Below, one piece after another: positions 7,954-16,214 of a DNA stretch of 56,326 nucleotides. This stretch comes from Candidatus Zipacnadia bacterium. GTDB lineage: Bacteria; Armatimonadota; Zipacnadia; Zipacnadales; UBA5352. Position 1 is the first letter of the stretch. Every line of letters starts with the position of its first letter. The position numbers and the translations under genes are program-made. The notes beneath the pieces were generated by a model, which was not told the origin of the DNA, searched no databases, and saw only the letters and a list, made by a program, of their open reading frames with translations. The stretch is taken from positions 1 through 56,326 of the forward strand of contig JALGVE010000003.1 of NCBI GenBank assembly GCA_029820045.1. Reading direction: 5' to 3'.

Positions 7954-9906
7954 GTGAAGAGGCAGCGAAAACCGTCCATCCGCATGACTGACGCCCCACT
8001 GGTCGTGGTGATCCTCATGCTAACCGCCAGCGCCGCAGCAGCGTTTGACTGGCAGACCGCCTCGCCGGAGAGCCAGGGGATGTCCAGCGCGAGGCTGGAG
8101 GCGATGGGTGAAGACCTCCTCGCGCACGGCACGACGGCCGTGCTGGTCATCAGGCATGACCGCATCGTGTACGAGCGGTACGCCCAGGGCTGGAGCCGCG
8201 ACAAGAAGCATTACACCGCCTCGCTGGCAAAGGCGCTGGTCGGCGGCATGTCGCTCATGCTGGCGCTCGATGACGGGCGGCTGGGCGCCGATGACCTGGC
8301 CTGCAAGTACGTGCCCACCTGGCGGGATGACCCGCTGAAGTCGAAGATCACCATCCGCCACCTGGCGACGCACTCCTCGGGGATCGAGGACGCTGAGGAG
8401 GAGGGCAAGCCGCACGGGCAGCTCACCGGCTGGAAGGGCGACTTCTGGAAGCGCAAGCCCAACCCGTTCTTGAGCGCGCGCGATCAGGCGCCGGTCATCT
8501 TCGAGCCGGGCACCCGCGTTGCGTACAGCAACCCCGGGATGGCAATGCTCTCGTACTGCATTGCTGCGGCCCTCAAAGGTGCGCCTGAGCCGGACGTGAA
8601 GACCTTGCTCACCAAGCGCATCATGGACCCCATCGGCGCGCCGCGCGATGAGTGGAGCATGAGCTACGGGCAGACCTTCGAACTGGACGGGCTCGCGCTG
8701 CACGCGAACTGGGGCGGCGGCGGCTACAGCCCGAATGCGGTGGCGCGGGTGGGTCGGCTCATGCTGCGCAAGGGAGACTGGGACGGCGTCCGGCTCGTCA
8801 GCCCTGAGGCGGTGGAGCTGGTGACGGCCGACGCCGGGATGCCGACGCCAGGCCGGTCCCACGGCATCAGTCTCCGTTCCGGCCTCTGCTGGTGGCTCAA
8901 CTCGGACGGCGTGCTCTCCAAGGTCCCGCGCGATATGTTCGCTGGCTCGGGCGCCGGCAATCAGCTCCTGGTGGTCATCCCGAGCCTGGACCTCATCGTG
9001 GTGCGCAACGGTTCAGCCCTGGGTGGCAGCTTCTGGGACCCCATTGAGCAGCACCTGCTCGACCCCCTGATGGCGGCTATCACCGATGACGAGGCAGAGG
9101 CATCACTGCTGCCGTATCCGCCGAGCGACCTCATCAAGGCAGTCAAGTTCGCGCCGGTTCAGGAAGTGGTCAGGAGGGCGGTGGGCAGCGACAACTGGCC
9201 CATCACCTGGGCCGACGATGACATGCAATACGCCGCGTACGGCGATGGCTGGGGCTTTGACCTGCCCGACGAGCGCAAGCTCAGCCTGGGCTTGACGCGC
9301 ATCATCGGCGGCCCGGACGACTTCATGGGTGTCAACGTGCCCTCCCCGACCGCTGAACGCACAGGCGATGGCCCGAAGGGCCCCAAGGCCAGCGGCATGA
9401 TCATGGTGAACGGCGTGCTCTACATGCTCGTTCGTAACGCGAACAACTCCCAGCTCGCCTGGTCGCCGGACCATGGCCGCACCTGGCAGTGGGGCTTTCG
9501 CTTCGAGACCAGCTTCGGCTGCCCAAGCTTCCTGAACTTCGGCAGGAACAACGAGGGCGCGCGGGACCATTACGTCTACCTCTGCTCGTCAGACGGTCCG
9601 AGCGCATATGAGTCCTACGATGGCGTGGTGCTCGCGCGCGTACCCGACCGCCGCCTCAGGGAGCGTCAGGCCTACGAGTTCTTCGTGGAGATGGACCGCG
9701 AGGGCGCACCTGTGTGGACTTCCGACATTGCCAAGCGTGGGCCGGTCTTCACCTATCCCGGGCACTGCGCGCGCGTGGATATGGTCTACAACCCGGGCAT
9801 CAGACGCTACCTGCTCGCCCTTGGCTTCGACCATCACGGCGGCTGGGGCATATTCGACGCGCCCGAGCCGTGGGGGCCGTGGAGCACGCGCCTGGGACGC
9901 GGGTGA
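7954..9906 (+). CDS. Secreted class C beta-lactamase-like serine hydrolase fused to DUF4185-like domain, frameshifted near its end
   Basis: I start at GTG 7954: GAGAGG lies seven bases upstream, and the reading gives a basic n-region plus hydrophobic core typical of a signal peptide. An internal ATG at 7984 is the alternative. In this numbering SLAK (S90-K93) and YSN (191-193) are the catalytic motifs of the beta-lactamase/penicillin-binding-like hydrolases, which usually cleave esters or peptides. Residues beyond ~400 form a second domain resembling DUF4185 or sialidase-type propellers (DFMGVNVPSP, NNSQLAWSPDHGRTW). The stop at 9906 cuts this domain short, and its expected continuation lies in the next frame to 10048. 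Function on a polymer side chain is inferred. Confidence 0.8.
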   Translation: MKRQRKPSIRMTDAPLVVVILMLTASAAAAFDWQTASPESQGMSSARLEAMGEDLLAHGTTAVLVIRHDRIVYERYAQGWSRDKKHYTASLAKALVGGMSLMLALDDGRLGADDLACKYVPTWRDDPLKSKITIRHLATHSSGIEDAEEEGKPHGQLTGWKGDFWKRKPNPFLSARDQAPVIFEPGTRVAYSNPGMAMLSYCIAAALKGAPEPDVKTLLTKRIMDPIGAPRDEWSMSYGQTFELDGLALHANWGGGGYSPNAVARVGRLMLRKGDWDGVRLVSPEAVELVTADAGMPTPGRSHGISLRSGLCWWLNSDGVLSKVPRDMFAGSGAGNQLLVVIPSLDLIVVRNGSALGGSFWDPIEQHLLDPLMAAITDDEAEASLLPYPPSDLIKAVKFAPVQEVVRRAVGSDNWPITWADDDMQYAAYGDGWGFDLPDERKLSLGLTRIIGGPDDFMGVNVPSPTAERTGDGPKGPKASGMIMVNGVLYMLVRNANNSQLAWSPDHGRTWQWGFRFETSFGCPSFLNFGRNNEGARDHYVYLCSSDGPSAYESYDGVVLARVPDRRLRERQAYEFFVEMDREGAPVWTSDIAKRGPVFTYPGHCARVDMVYNPGIRRYLLALGFDHHGGWGIFDAPEPWGPWSTRLGRG

Positions 9907-10048
9907 CACGCACAGCTACCGTTTGCCCACCAAGTGGATAAGCGCCGACGGCCTGACCATGCACCTCGTCTTCTCGGGCCGCAGGCACGGGGAGGTGGAC
10001 TACGACGCCTTCTGCGTTCGGAAGATGACGCTGGCACTGAGCCGCTGA
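9880..10048 (+). pseudogene. Out-of-frame C-terminal end of the DUF4185-like domain
   Basis: Reading frame +1 relative to the upstream gene continues smoothly as AWDAGDTHSYRLPTKWIS, then MHLVFSG and DYDAFCVRKMTL, which is how DUF4185-like domains normally end. The upstream frame stops after WSTRLGRG at 9906. One inserted base or two deleted bases between about 9880 and 9905 would join the two. Genuine decay and assembly error are both possible. Confidence 0.75.
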
Positions 10049-10068
10049 ACGGGTCGCCGCTCTCCGGC

Positions 10069-10890
10069 TCAGGTCTCTCCTGCAAGCTCCCGGTAGTAGT
10101 CGAGGTAGGTCGTGAACTCCATCCCTAGCTGGCGCGCCCGGACCAGCAGCAGCTCAATGCTCGCCATGCCCTCATCGAAGCGCATGATTGACCACGGGTG
10201 CTGAACCAGGGACACGTAGTCGAGCCCCGTCTCCACCGCATGTTCCAGCCATCGGCCCTCCTGCGCGAAGTTCTCAACCACGGTCTTCGGGGTCCGTTGG
10301 GGAAGAGCGAACTCGTACACGGGCGGCACGTAGGTGATGTGCCCGGTCCCGCCTTTGAGCACATTGTCATGCCAGCCGTGGCCCGGTATCTCCCAGATGT
10401 CCCCGTAGCCGTCGGCCTCATAGGTGTACGGCTGCTGCATGTCGTTGGGGATGGAGTCCAGCGGGCCACGCAGGTCCGCGCTTACGAACTTGATGCCGTG
10501 GCGGCGTATGATCTCCAGGCGCTCCGGGGCACCGTGGAAGCCGTCCTCGAAGCCGCAGCCCGGCCGCAGGCCGATGCACTCGCGCTCGAAGACCTCCTCC
10601 ACCCATCGCTTCCCTTCGCCGACCTCCACCTCCGTCTCCTCCAGGCTGACCGCCGGTCCGTGCGGGCGGCTGTCCTTGATAATCTTGTGTGAGTAGGTAT
10701 GCGTCTGAATGTCAAAGAGGGGGTCGTCCAGCAGGGCCTTGTAGCGAGGGCCCTCGCGCTCCAGCAGCCGCCCGACGATGAAGAACGTGGCAGGCGCCTC
10801 GTATCTGCGATGCAGCTCTACTAAGCGCGCGACTGCCTCCGGGGCATGCTCCAGGTTCTCCGTGTCGTACGCGGCGATGTACTTCGTCAT
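10069..10890 (-). CDS. Polysaccharide deacetylase family protein (NodB-like)
   Basis: 273 residues from the ATG at 10890, chosen because AGAGGTG lies about eight bases upstream; longer readings add a non-conserved leader. The NodB fold is shown by AAYDTEN (metal-binding Asp) near the start, TFFIVGR, and HTYSH (the H-x3-H zinc pair). Later motifs LRPGCGFEDGF and HPWS fit the arginine- and histidine-bearing strands. There is no signal peptide, so it may be cytoplasmic. The family removes N- or O-acyl groups from sugars or acts on related C-N bonds. It converges on the serine hydrolase gene, ending 20 bp from the frameshifted tail. Confidence 0.82.
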   Translation of the reverse strand: MTKYIAAYDTENLEHAPEAVARLVELHRRYEAPATFFIVGRLLEREGPRYKALLDDPLFDIQTHTYSHKIIKDSRPHGPAVSLEETEVEVGEGKRWVEEVFERECIGLRPGCGFEDGFHGAPERLEIIRRHGIKFVSADLRGPLDSIPNDMQQPYTYEADGYGDIWEIPGHGWHDNVLKGGTGHITYVPPVYEFALPQRTPKTVVENFAQEGRWLEHAVETGLDYVSLVQHPWSIMRFDEGMASIELLLVRARQLGMEFTTYLDYYRELAGET

Positions 10891-11250
10891 CAGAAGACAC
10901 CTCTTACTGATATTCTCGTAATCCGAAAACATTTGAAGCCCCGGCGCAAACGAGCCGTCGTGCCTGCCAAGGCCCGACGTTACAGCGTCTGCACGCCCTC
11001 GGGAGGCGGGTTGCGTGAACGTAGCTTGTGCTGCAGCTGCAATCATGCAAAGATCAGTAGGATGCGGACACGCGCCAGCATTCTGAATCGTGATGAGAGC
11101 GCAAGTGTCCGGGCGCTGTCATGGTAGCGCAGGCGCCCCCATCGTATCATGGTAGCACAGGCGCCCTCGCCTGTGCATGTCCGCCCCAACGCCTGGCCCC
11201 TCTCCGACAGGCGAGGGCGCCTGTCGTACCGCACACCTTGGCAGCGCGCG
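10891..11250. other. Gene-free stretch with hairpin repeats
   Basis: No credible coding region. It contains the leader of the deacetylase gene and a dispersed repeat at 11075-11229. Confidence 0.6.
11075..11229. repeat. Dispersed repeat with paired hairpins
   Basis: The unit begins CCAGCATTCTGAATCGTGAT and runs through CGGGCGCTGTCATGGTAGCG. The same sequence appears inverted at 29805-29879 and, shortened, at 29461-29487. Within it are two stems, CACAGGCG/CGCCTGTG (11156-11175) and GACAGGCG/CGCCTGTC (11206-11225), which are also complementary to each other. It behaves like a REP/MITE-type family. Confidence 0.7.
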
Positions 11251-12624
11251 CTAGCCGTGCCGGGTGAGGTACAGAGCTGCATCCCCGCCAAAGGGAGCCG
11301 TGAACTCGCGCTTGGCGCCGCCTGTCACTTCATTCGCGGGAGCAACCTCGCCCGTGCTCGGATTGAACCACTCGACCGTGAACTGCCCCGCGCCGCCTGA
11401 AAGGTCCACCGTTACCTCCCCGCCCTCGGGCAGGTAGACGAGGTACTCGACGCCGGGATTCGCCAGGCAGTACTCGGTCGAAGCCAGCTCGCCGTGCGGC
11501 GACATCTCCTTGAGGTTCATGCGCTCGGCGAAGCGGCGCGCGTATCCCATGCTGCGGCGGATCGGGTCCCACTCGGGGTTGAAGGCACTGTCGAGCACAC
11601 CGCCGTCATAGGGGTCCATGAAGATCGGGTTCATCCCCCGCAGGAAACTCTTCCAGACCCACGCCTGGTTGCCGCCGATTCCCCAGAGGTGGTCCGTGTC
11701 ATTGAGAATGACCTTGCTCCCATCTGCCGCCGGCGGATCGTCTCGGTAGCCGCCCTCAGGGTTCGGCGAGATCCAGTCAGCCGGGCTGTCGAAGAGCGTC
11801 TGATTGCTGCCGCCCTTGAACTGAAAGGTCATGCCCACCGGATGCTGCTTCGGCTTGCCTTTCTCGTAGTCGTGGATGTAGTTGATGATGTGGTACTGCC
11901 ATTGGGTGGAGGCTGGGTGGTTCTCGTTTGATATCTCATAGAGCACATTGTCCAGGTCGTTGACGGTGTCCACCACCTTGCGGACGTAGGCCTCCTGGCG
12001 CTCGGTGATGGCTGGCACGGCCAACTCATGCACCTCCAGGCCCTTGCCGTCTCCGTTCGCGTCGCCGTCGAGGCCCTGAACATTGTTGGCGGGGTTGAAG
12101 GGATGCCCCTCCCAGGCGCCCTCCGCATGTTGCAGAGCCCAGCCCTCGAACAGCATGATGGAGACATAGATGCCCCGCTCGCCGGCGGCCACGACGCGAG
12201 AGCGCAGCCGATCAAAGTAGACCGGATTGAACTTGCTCAGGTCGAACTTCGGCTTGCCGTCCAGCGCCTTCCCCGGACCGGTGCGCGCCCAGGGCTGGGG
12301 GGCGGCCGTCTGGGTCGCGTCACGCCCCTGTCGTCTGGTATCCCAGGTCACCGGCTCCCAGGTCCACATGCGAATGAAGTTGTGATGGTATTGCTCCAGG
12401 AAGTCGAGGTAGGGGACGAAACGAAAGGCCGGTGGGGGATCGGTGGGGCCGATGTCCACCAGGTTTGACCAGGTATGCGAGCCCGTCAGGTAGACCACGT
12501 TGCCGTCGGCATCACCGAAGTACCGCGGGTTCTCCGCGCACGCTCGCAGCGGCCCGGAGGCCGGTTGGGCTACGGCATCCGTGAGAACTGAACCTAACAT
12601 CATCACGATCACCATACTTGTCAT
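11251..12624 (-). CDS. Secreted apiosidase-like/DUF4038-type glycoside hydrolase
   Basis: 457 residues with a signal peptide (1-19). The opening pattern RYFGDADGNVVYLTGSHTW, then YLDFLEQYHHNFIRMWTWE, is typical of the DUF4038/GH140-like TIM barrels. YEISNENHP (about 229-237) supplies the likely acid/base Glu. The last ~90 residues (VEYLVYLPEGGEVTVDLS onward) match the putative collagen-binding-like beta domain that often follows this barrel. It should hydrolyse a plant or microbial polysaccharide side chain outside the cell; the exact linkage is unknown. It is divergent from the GHL10 gene, with 265 bp between them. Confidence 0.8.
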   Translation of the reverse strand: MTSMVIVMMLGSVLTDAVAQPASGPLRACAENPRYFGDADGNVVYLTGSHTWSNLVDIGPTDPPPAFRFVPYLDFLEQYHHNFIRMWTWEPVTWDTRRQGRDATQTAAPQPWARTGPGKALDGKPKFDLSKFNPVYFDRLRSRVVAAGERGIYVSIMLFEGWALQHAEGAWEGHPFNPANNVQGLDGDANGDGKGLEVHELAVPAITERQEAYVRKVVDTVNDLDNVLYEISNENHPASTQWQYHIINYIHDYEKGKPKQHPVGMTFQFKGGSNQTLFDSPADWISPNPEGGYRDDPPAADGSKVILNDTDHLWGIGGNQAWVWKSFLRGMNPIFMDPYDGGVLDSAFNPEWDPIRRSMGYARRFAERMNLKEMSPHGELASTEYCLANPGVEYLVYLPEGGEVTVDLSGGAGQFTVEWFNPSTGEVAPANEVTGGAKREFTAPFGGDAALYLTRHG

Positions 12625-12889
12625 AGCGCTCTTTCCAGGAATCTGGATGGGATGGGACAGCCTCGCATGACGAGATCTCGATCAGCGAGGCCGCGATTGT
12701 GGAACTTGGCGGCAAGCACTACGCCCAAGGTAGTTTCACCCAGAATGTCGCCACACCTCCCCGACGCAGCACAAGATAGCGAGGTGACTGCAAGCACTGG
12801 GAAGGTGATTCCGCGTTCAGTCATCAATACTCCATGCGCCAGCCTCTTGCTGGCCCCGAACAGGCGATCTGTTTGAGGAGGAGACGAAC

Positions 12890-15865
12890 ATGCGATACTC
12901 ACTCGTTGCTGGCTGGCTACTCGTAGGCCTGGCAACTCCGATCTTCGCGCAGGAGAAGGCTGGAGAGGTGATGGCACCTGTTGTACTGGTCTGGGGCGAG
13001 TACCTGGCGGCCGCCAATCAGCGCGAAGCGCCCGGGACGCATAACTACCTGAAAAACATCGCCAGGGCCCTGGACACCGTCGGTCTCACGTACGAGGAGA
13101 CCAAGGACTCCGAGGTAGAGAAGGGCGCGCTGGAGGGGCACAAGTTCGCGATCTTCCCCTACAACGCCAACCTCACTGACGCCGAGCACGAGGCAATCCG
13201 CCGCTTCGTTGCCGAGGGCGGGAAGATCTGGGCGAGCTTCACGCATGACCCGGTGCTCAATGAGTTGCTGGGAGTGAAGCTCGGTTCGAGCCAGCCGCCC
13301 AAGTACGACGGCTACTACACATATATGATGTTCAACGAGCAGGCGCCCACCGGGGTGCCGGATGCGGTCATGAACGGATCATGGTACAGCCACGTCATCA
13401 CGCCTCTGGAGGGCACGCAGATCATCGCCAACTGGGGCGACGGCGAAAAGAAGGACACCGAGATGCCCGCCATCAGCATGAATGACAACGGCTACTACCA
13501 CGGCCATGTGATGCTTGGAGGCGACATCGCCGAGAAAGGTCAGATGTTCCTGGCGCTCATCGGTCACTTCTTCCCCGAACTGTGGCAGGGCGCCGTCGAG
13601 AAGGCCATCGCCGGCATCGCGGACGTTCACGGCTTCGAGTCGTGGGATGCGGTCGGGAAGGCCATAGAGCAGGCGAAGGCGGAGGGCCGAGACGTGGCCC
13701 TTGCGCAGGAGCGTTTCAGTGCGGCGGGCAAGGCCAGGGCCGCAGCGGAAGACCTCTTCAAACAGGAGAAGTACTCCGAGGCGCTCGACCAGGCCAACGC
13801 CGCGAAGCAGGCCCTGCGCTCAGCCACCTACCCGCTGGCGCGCAGTCGCGAGGGCGAACTGCGCGCCGTCTGGATGAGCGGAGGGGGCGTGGAGGACTGG
13901 GAGGCGGTCATGCAGGACCTCGCCGGCGCCGGCTTCAACGCCGTCTTTCCCAGCCTGTGCGATGCCGGCGGGGCGGATTACGAGAGCGATGTGCTGCCCA
14001 GGTCAAAGAACTACACGCGAGACCAGCTCGCGGCCTGTATCGAGGCGGCTCAGAAGTACAACATCGAGGTGCACCCGTGGCGTATTAACTGGCGGCTGTC
14101 GCGGGCAACCGACGAGCGGAAGGCGGAGCTGCGCGAGGCGGGTCGGCTGAGCAAGTCCAAGGACGGTACGGACGGGGATTGGCTCTGCCCCTCAGATGAG
14201 CGCAACTTCGAGCTTGAGGTGGCGGCGATGGTCGAGATGGCTGAGAAGTACCCCGTGCAGGGCATTCACTTCGACTACATCCGGTACGCTAACAGCAACT
14301 TCTGCTACTGCGAGAAGTGCCACAAGAACTTCGAGCGCGACGCACAGGTGAAAGTTGCCAACTGGCCGCAGGACGTGCTTGCCGGTGGCCCCCAGTACGA
14401 GGCCTTCCAGGACTGGCGGCGAGAGCAGATCACGCGGGTGGTGCGCGAGGTGCACAAGCGGGCGCACGCGATCCGTCCCGACATCGTGGTCTCGGCGGCG
14501 GTCTTCTCCAACTGGCCCTCGTCCCGAGTGTCCATCGGCCAGGATGCCGCCGCCTGGGCGAAGGAGGGCATCGTTGACCTGCTGATGCCTATGACCTATA
14601 CGGACAGTAACGAGAGGCTGTCCGCGCTGACGGAGCAGCACGTGGAGCTGAACAAGGGGAGGGCCATCCTCGGCGAGGGCATCGGCGCCTTCAGCAGCCA
14701 CTCACAGTTCACCGGACCTGACCAGCTTATCCAGCAGATCGAGACCGCACGCGGGCTGGGTGCAGATGGTTTCTGCATCTTCCACTACGGCGCGGGCCTC
14801 AAGGCGGGCTTCCTGCCCGCTCTCGCCGAGGGCTGCACCGGCCCGCGCACCTTCACGCCCATGCTGCACCCGCCGGCGACCTTCAAGGTCAACGGTGATG
14901 CCGAGGGCGAGTGGACCTTCGGCCCGAAGGCGAAACAGATCATCGAGGCAACAATCGAGGGGAGCGGCCCTTGGCCTGAGCCGGTGGCCTCCCTGGACGC
15001 AACGCTCATCTTGCAGGGCCTGGACGGCCGCGACCTGCGGCCCGTCGGAGAGAAGCAGACAGTCGCCCAGGGTCGCAGCGGCACGTGGAACGTTGAGCTT
15101 GCCCTCGAGCCCGCCGCTTACCGCCTGGCTGTCTCCGGGCAGGTCAAGCTGGCGGACGGTTCGACCCGCCCTTACATCTGTCGCAGCCGACCCCTCCGTA
15201 TACTCACCGCCGACGAGCAGGCCCTTCATGAGGGTAAACTGCCAGCGCCCGAGAAAGCCACGGGCAAGCCGCGCGTGGGTGTGCTGATGGACGGCTACGG
15301 CGGCCAGGGCATGATTACCGCGCTGCAGAAGATGCAACAGATCCAGGTCGAGGGCGTGCCCGGGATATCCACCGAGGCGGCGCGCAGGTGCCAGGTGCTC
15401 GTGGTGACTCAGGCGCGCAGCGGCGCCTCAGTTGACGAGAGCCTAGCCCGCGCGCTGCGCAACTGGATCGCCGCCGGCGGGAGCGTGCTTGCCACGCATG
15501 ACGCCGTGGGCTATCGCGGTTACGTGCCCATCGCTCCTGAGGTGTGCGAGGGCGGCGCGGGCCATGACAGGGCAACGAGCGTGGTGGTTGCTGACTCACC
15601 GCTGGTGCCCAAGGAGTACCGGGGCGCGGTCTTCGATCACGCCTTCTTCGATCACATCATCCTGCGAACGGGCGACAAGGGGCAAGCGGTGGTGACCGAC
15701 GAGGCCGGCAAGCCCGTGGTCGTAGTCGGACAGGTGGGCAAGGGCCGCTATGTGGCCTCAGGCATCGCCTTCGGGCTGAACGCCGATACCCGGGAGCAGG
15801 AGCCGACCGACGGCGAGGCCGACCTGCTGCATGAGCTGGTCCTCTGGCTGGCCTCGGCCCACTGA
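12890..15865 (+). CDS. Large secreted GHL10-family glycoside-hydrolase-like protein
   Basis: 991 residues; the ATG follows GAGGAGGAGAC. There is a signal peptide (1-20). Residues ~28-240 look like a beta-galactosidase-trimerisation/GATase-like Rossmann domain. The central ~325-650 is a GHL10 (PF02638) barrel with LRAVWMSGG at its start and IHFDYIRY at ~457-464, followed by CYCEKC, a possible metal or disulphide site. A beta domain follows, then a second GATase/ThuA-like domain (~785-990, ending with a GKGRYVASGIAFG-type strand). Three-part architecture is common in polysaccharide-utilising phyla. The substrate is unknown; cleavage of a cell-wall or plant polymer is inferred. Confidence 0.85.
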   Translation: MRYSLVAGWLLVGLATPIFAQEKAGEVMAPVVLVWGEYLAAANQREAPGTHNYLKNIARALDTVGLTYEETKDSEVEKGALEGHKFAIFPYNANLTDAEHEAIRRFVAEGGKIWASFTHDPVLNELLGVKLGSSQPPKYDGYYTYMMFNEQAPTGVPDAVMNGSWYSHVITPLEGTQIIANWGDGEKKDTEMPAISMNDNGYYHGHVMLGGDIAEKGQMFLALIGHFFPELWQGAVEKAIAGIADVHGFESWDAVGKAIEQAKAEGRDVALAQERFSAAGKARAAAEDLFKQEKYSEALDQANAAKQALRSATYPLARSREGELRAVWMSGGGVEDWEAVMQDLAGAGFNAVFPSLCDAGGADYESDVLPRSKNYTRDQLAACIEAAQKYNIEVHPWRINWRLSRATDERKAELREAGRLSKSKDGTDGDWLCPSDERNFELEVAAMVEMAEKYPVQGIHFDYIRYANSNFCYCEKCHKNFERDAQVKVANWPQDVLAGGPQYEAFQDWRREQITRVVREVHKRAHAIRPDIVVSAAVFSNWPSSRVSIGQDAAAWAKEGIVDLLMPMTYTDSNERLSALTEQHVELNKGRAILGEGIGAFSSHSQFTGPDQLIQQIETARGLGADGFCIFHYGAGLKAGFLPALAEGCTGPRTFTPMLHPPATFKVNGDAEGEWTFGPKAKQIIEATIEGSGPWPEPVASLDATLILQGLDGRDLRPVGEKQTVAQGRSGTWNVELALEPAAYRLAVSGQVKLADGSTRPYICRSRPLRILTADEQALHEGKLPAPEKATGKPRVGVLMDGYGGQGMITALQKMQQIQVEGVPGISTEAARRCQVLVVTQARSGASVDESLARALRNWIAAGGSVLATHDAVGYRGYVPIAPEVCEGGAGHDRATSVVVADSPLVPKEYRGAVFDHAFFDHIILRTGDKGQAVVTDEAGKPVVVVGQVGKGRYVASGIAFGLNADTREQEPTDGEADLLHELVLWLASAH

Positions 15866-15924
15866 GGGCGCGCGCACAGATGCCCCCGTCGTTCAAGGCC
15901 GAACGGCCTCCACGGCAACGCCAT

Positions 15925-15956
15925 CGGCCGAGCTGAAGCCCGGCCGCTCCATACGG
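15925..15956. repeat. GC-rich palindrome followed by CTCCATACGG
   Basis: CGGCCGAGCT-GA-AGCCCGGCCG plus CTCCATACGG. It has the same layout as 4192-4221, with one mismatch in the stem. Confidence 0.78.
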
Positions 15957-16010
15957 CAGCGTGAACCGAGCCCATGAAGATGCCGTGTCCATGGAGGGGC
16001 TGGGCTTTAG

Positions 16011-16128
16011 AGCCTGTCCGTTAAGTGCATTTCGGCCCGTTTTTGGGGGCTCAGGGTCTAGGTTTAGGCACCCAATCTTAGACACAATCGGGGCCAAAAG
16101 GGTCAGATTCCGACTTTCCGGACAGGCT
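16011..16128. mobile_element. 118-bp MITE-like insertion with 6-bp target duplication
   Basis: The ends are perfect inverted repeats (AGCCTGTCCG at 16011-16020, CGGACAGGCT at 16119-16128). Direct repeats CTTTAG flank it at 16005-16010 and 16129-16134. Removing the element and one CTTTAG restores the palindrome GGCTGGGCTTTAGCCCAGCC, so it landed in the loop of a stem-loop repeat. It has no coding capacity; a transposase acting in trans is required by this model. Confidence 0.82.
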
Positions 16129-16214
16129 CTTTAGCCCAGCCCACGGCGTTCGTCGTGGTGCGGCGAGACGCGCCCTCCAACGCCCTCGGCCCCGCCGCTC
16201 CTCACGGCAAACGG

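Larger units (their letters stand above)
15866..16214. other. Gene-free stretch between convergent genes, filled with palindromes and a MITE
   Basis: No coding region. It holds a palindrome copy (15925-15956), a second palindrome interrupted by a small insertion (16011-16128), and short inverted sequences up to the heparinase stop. Confidence 0.75.
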
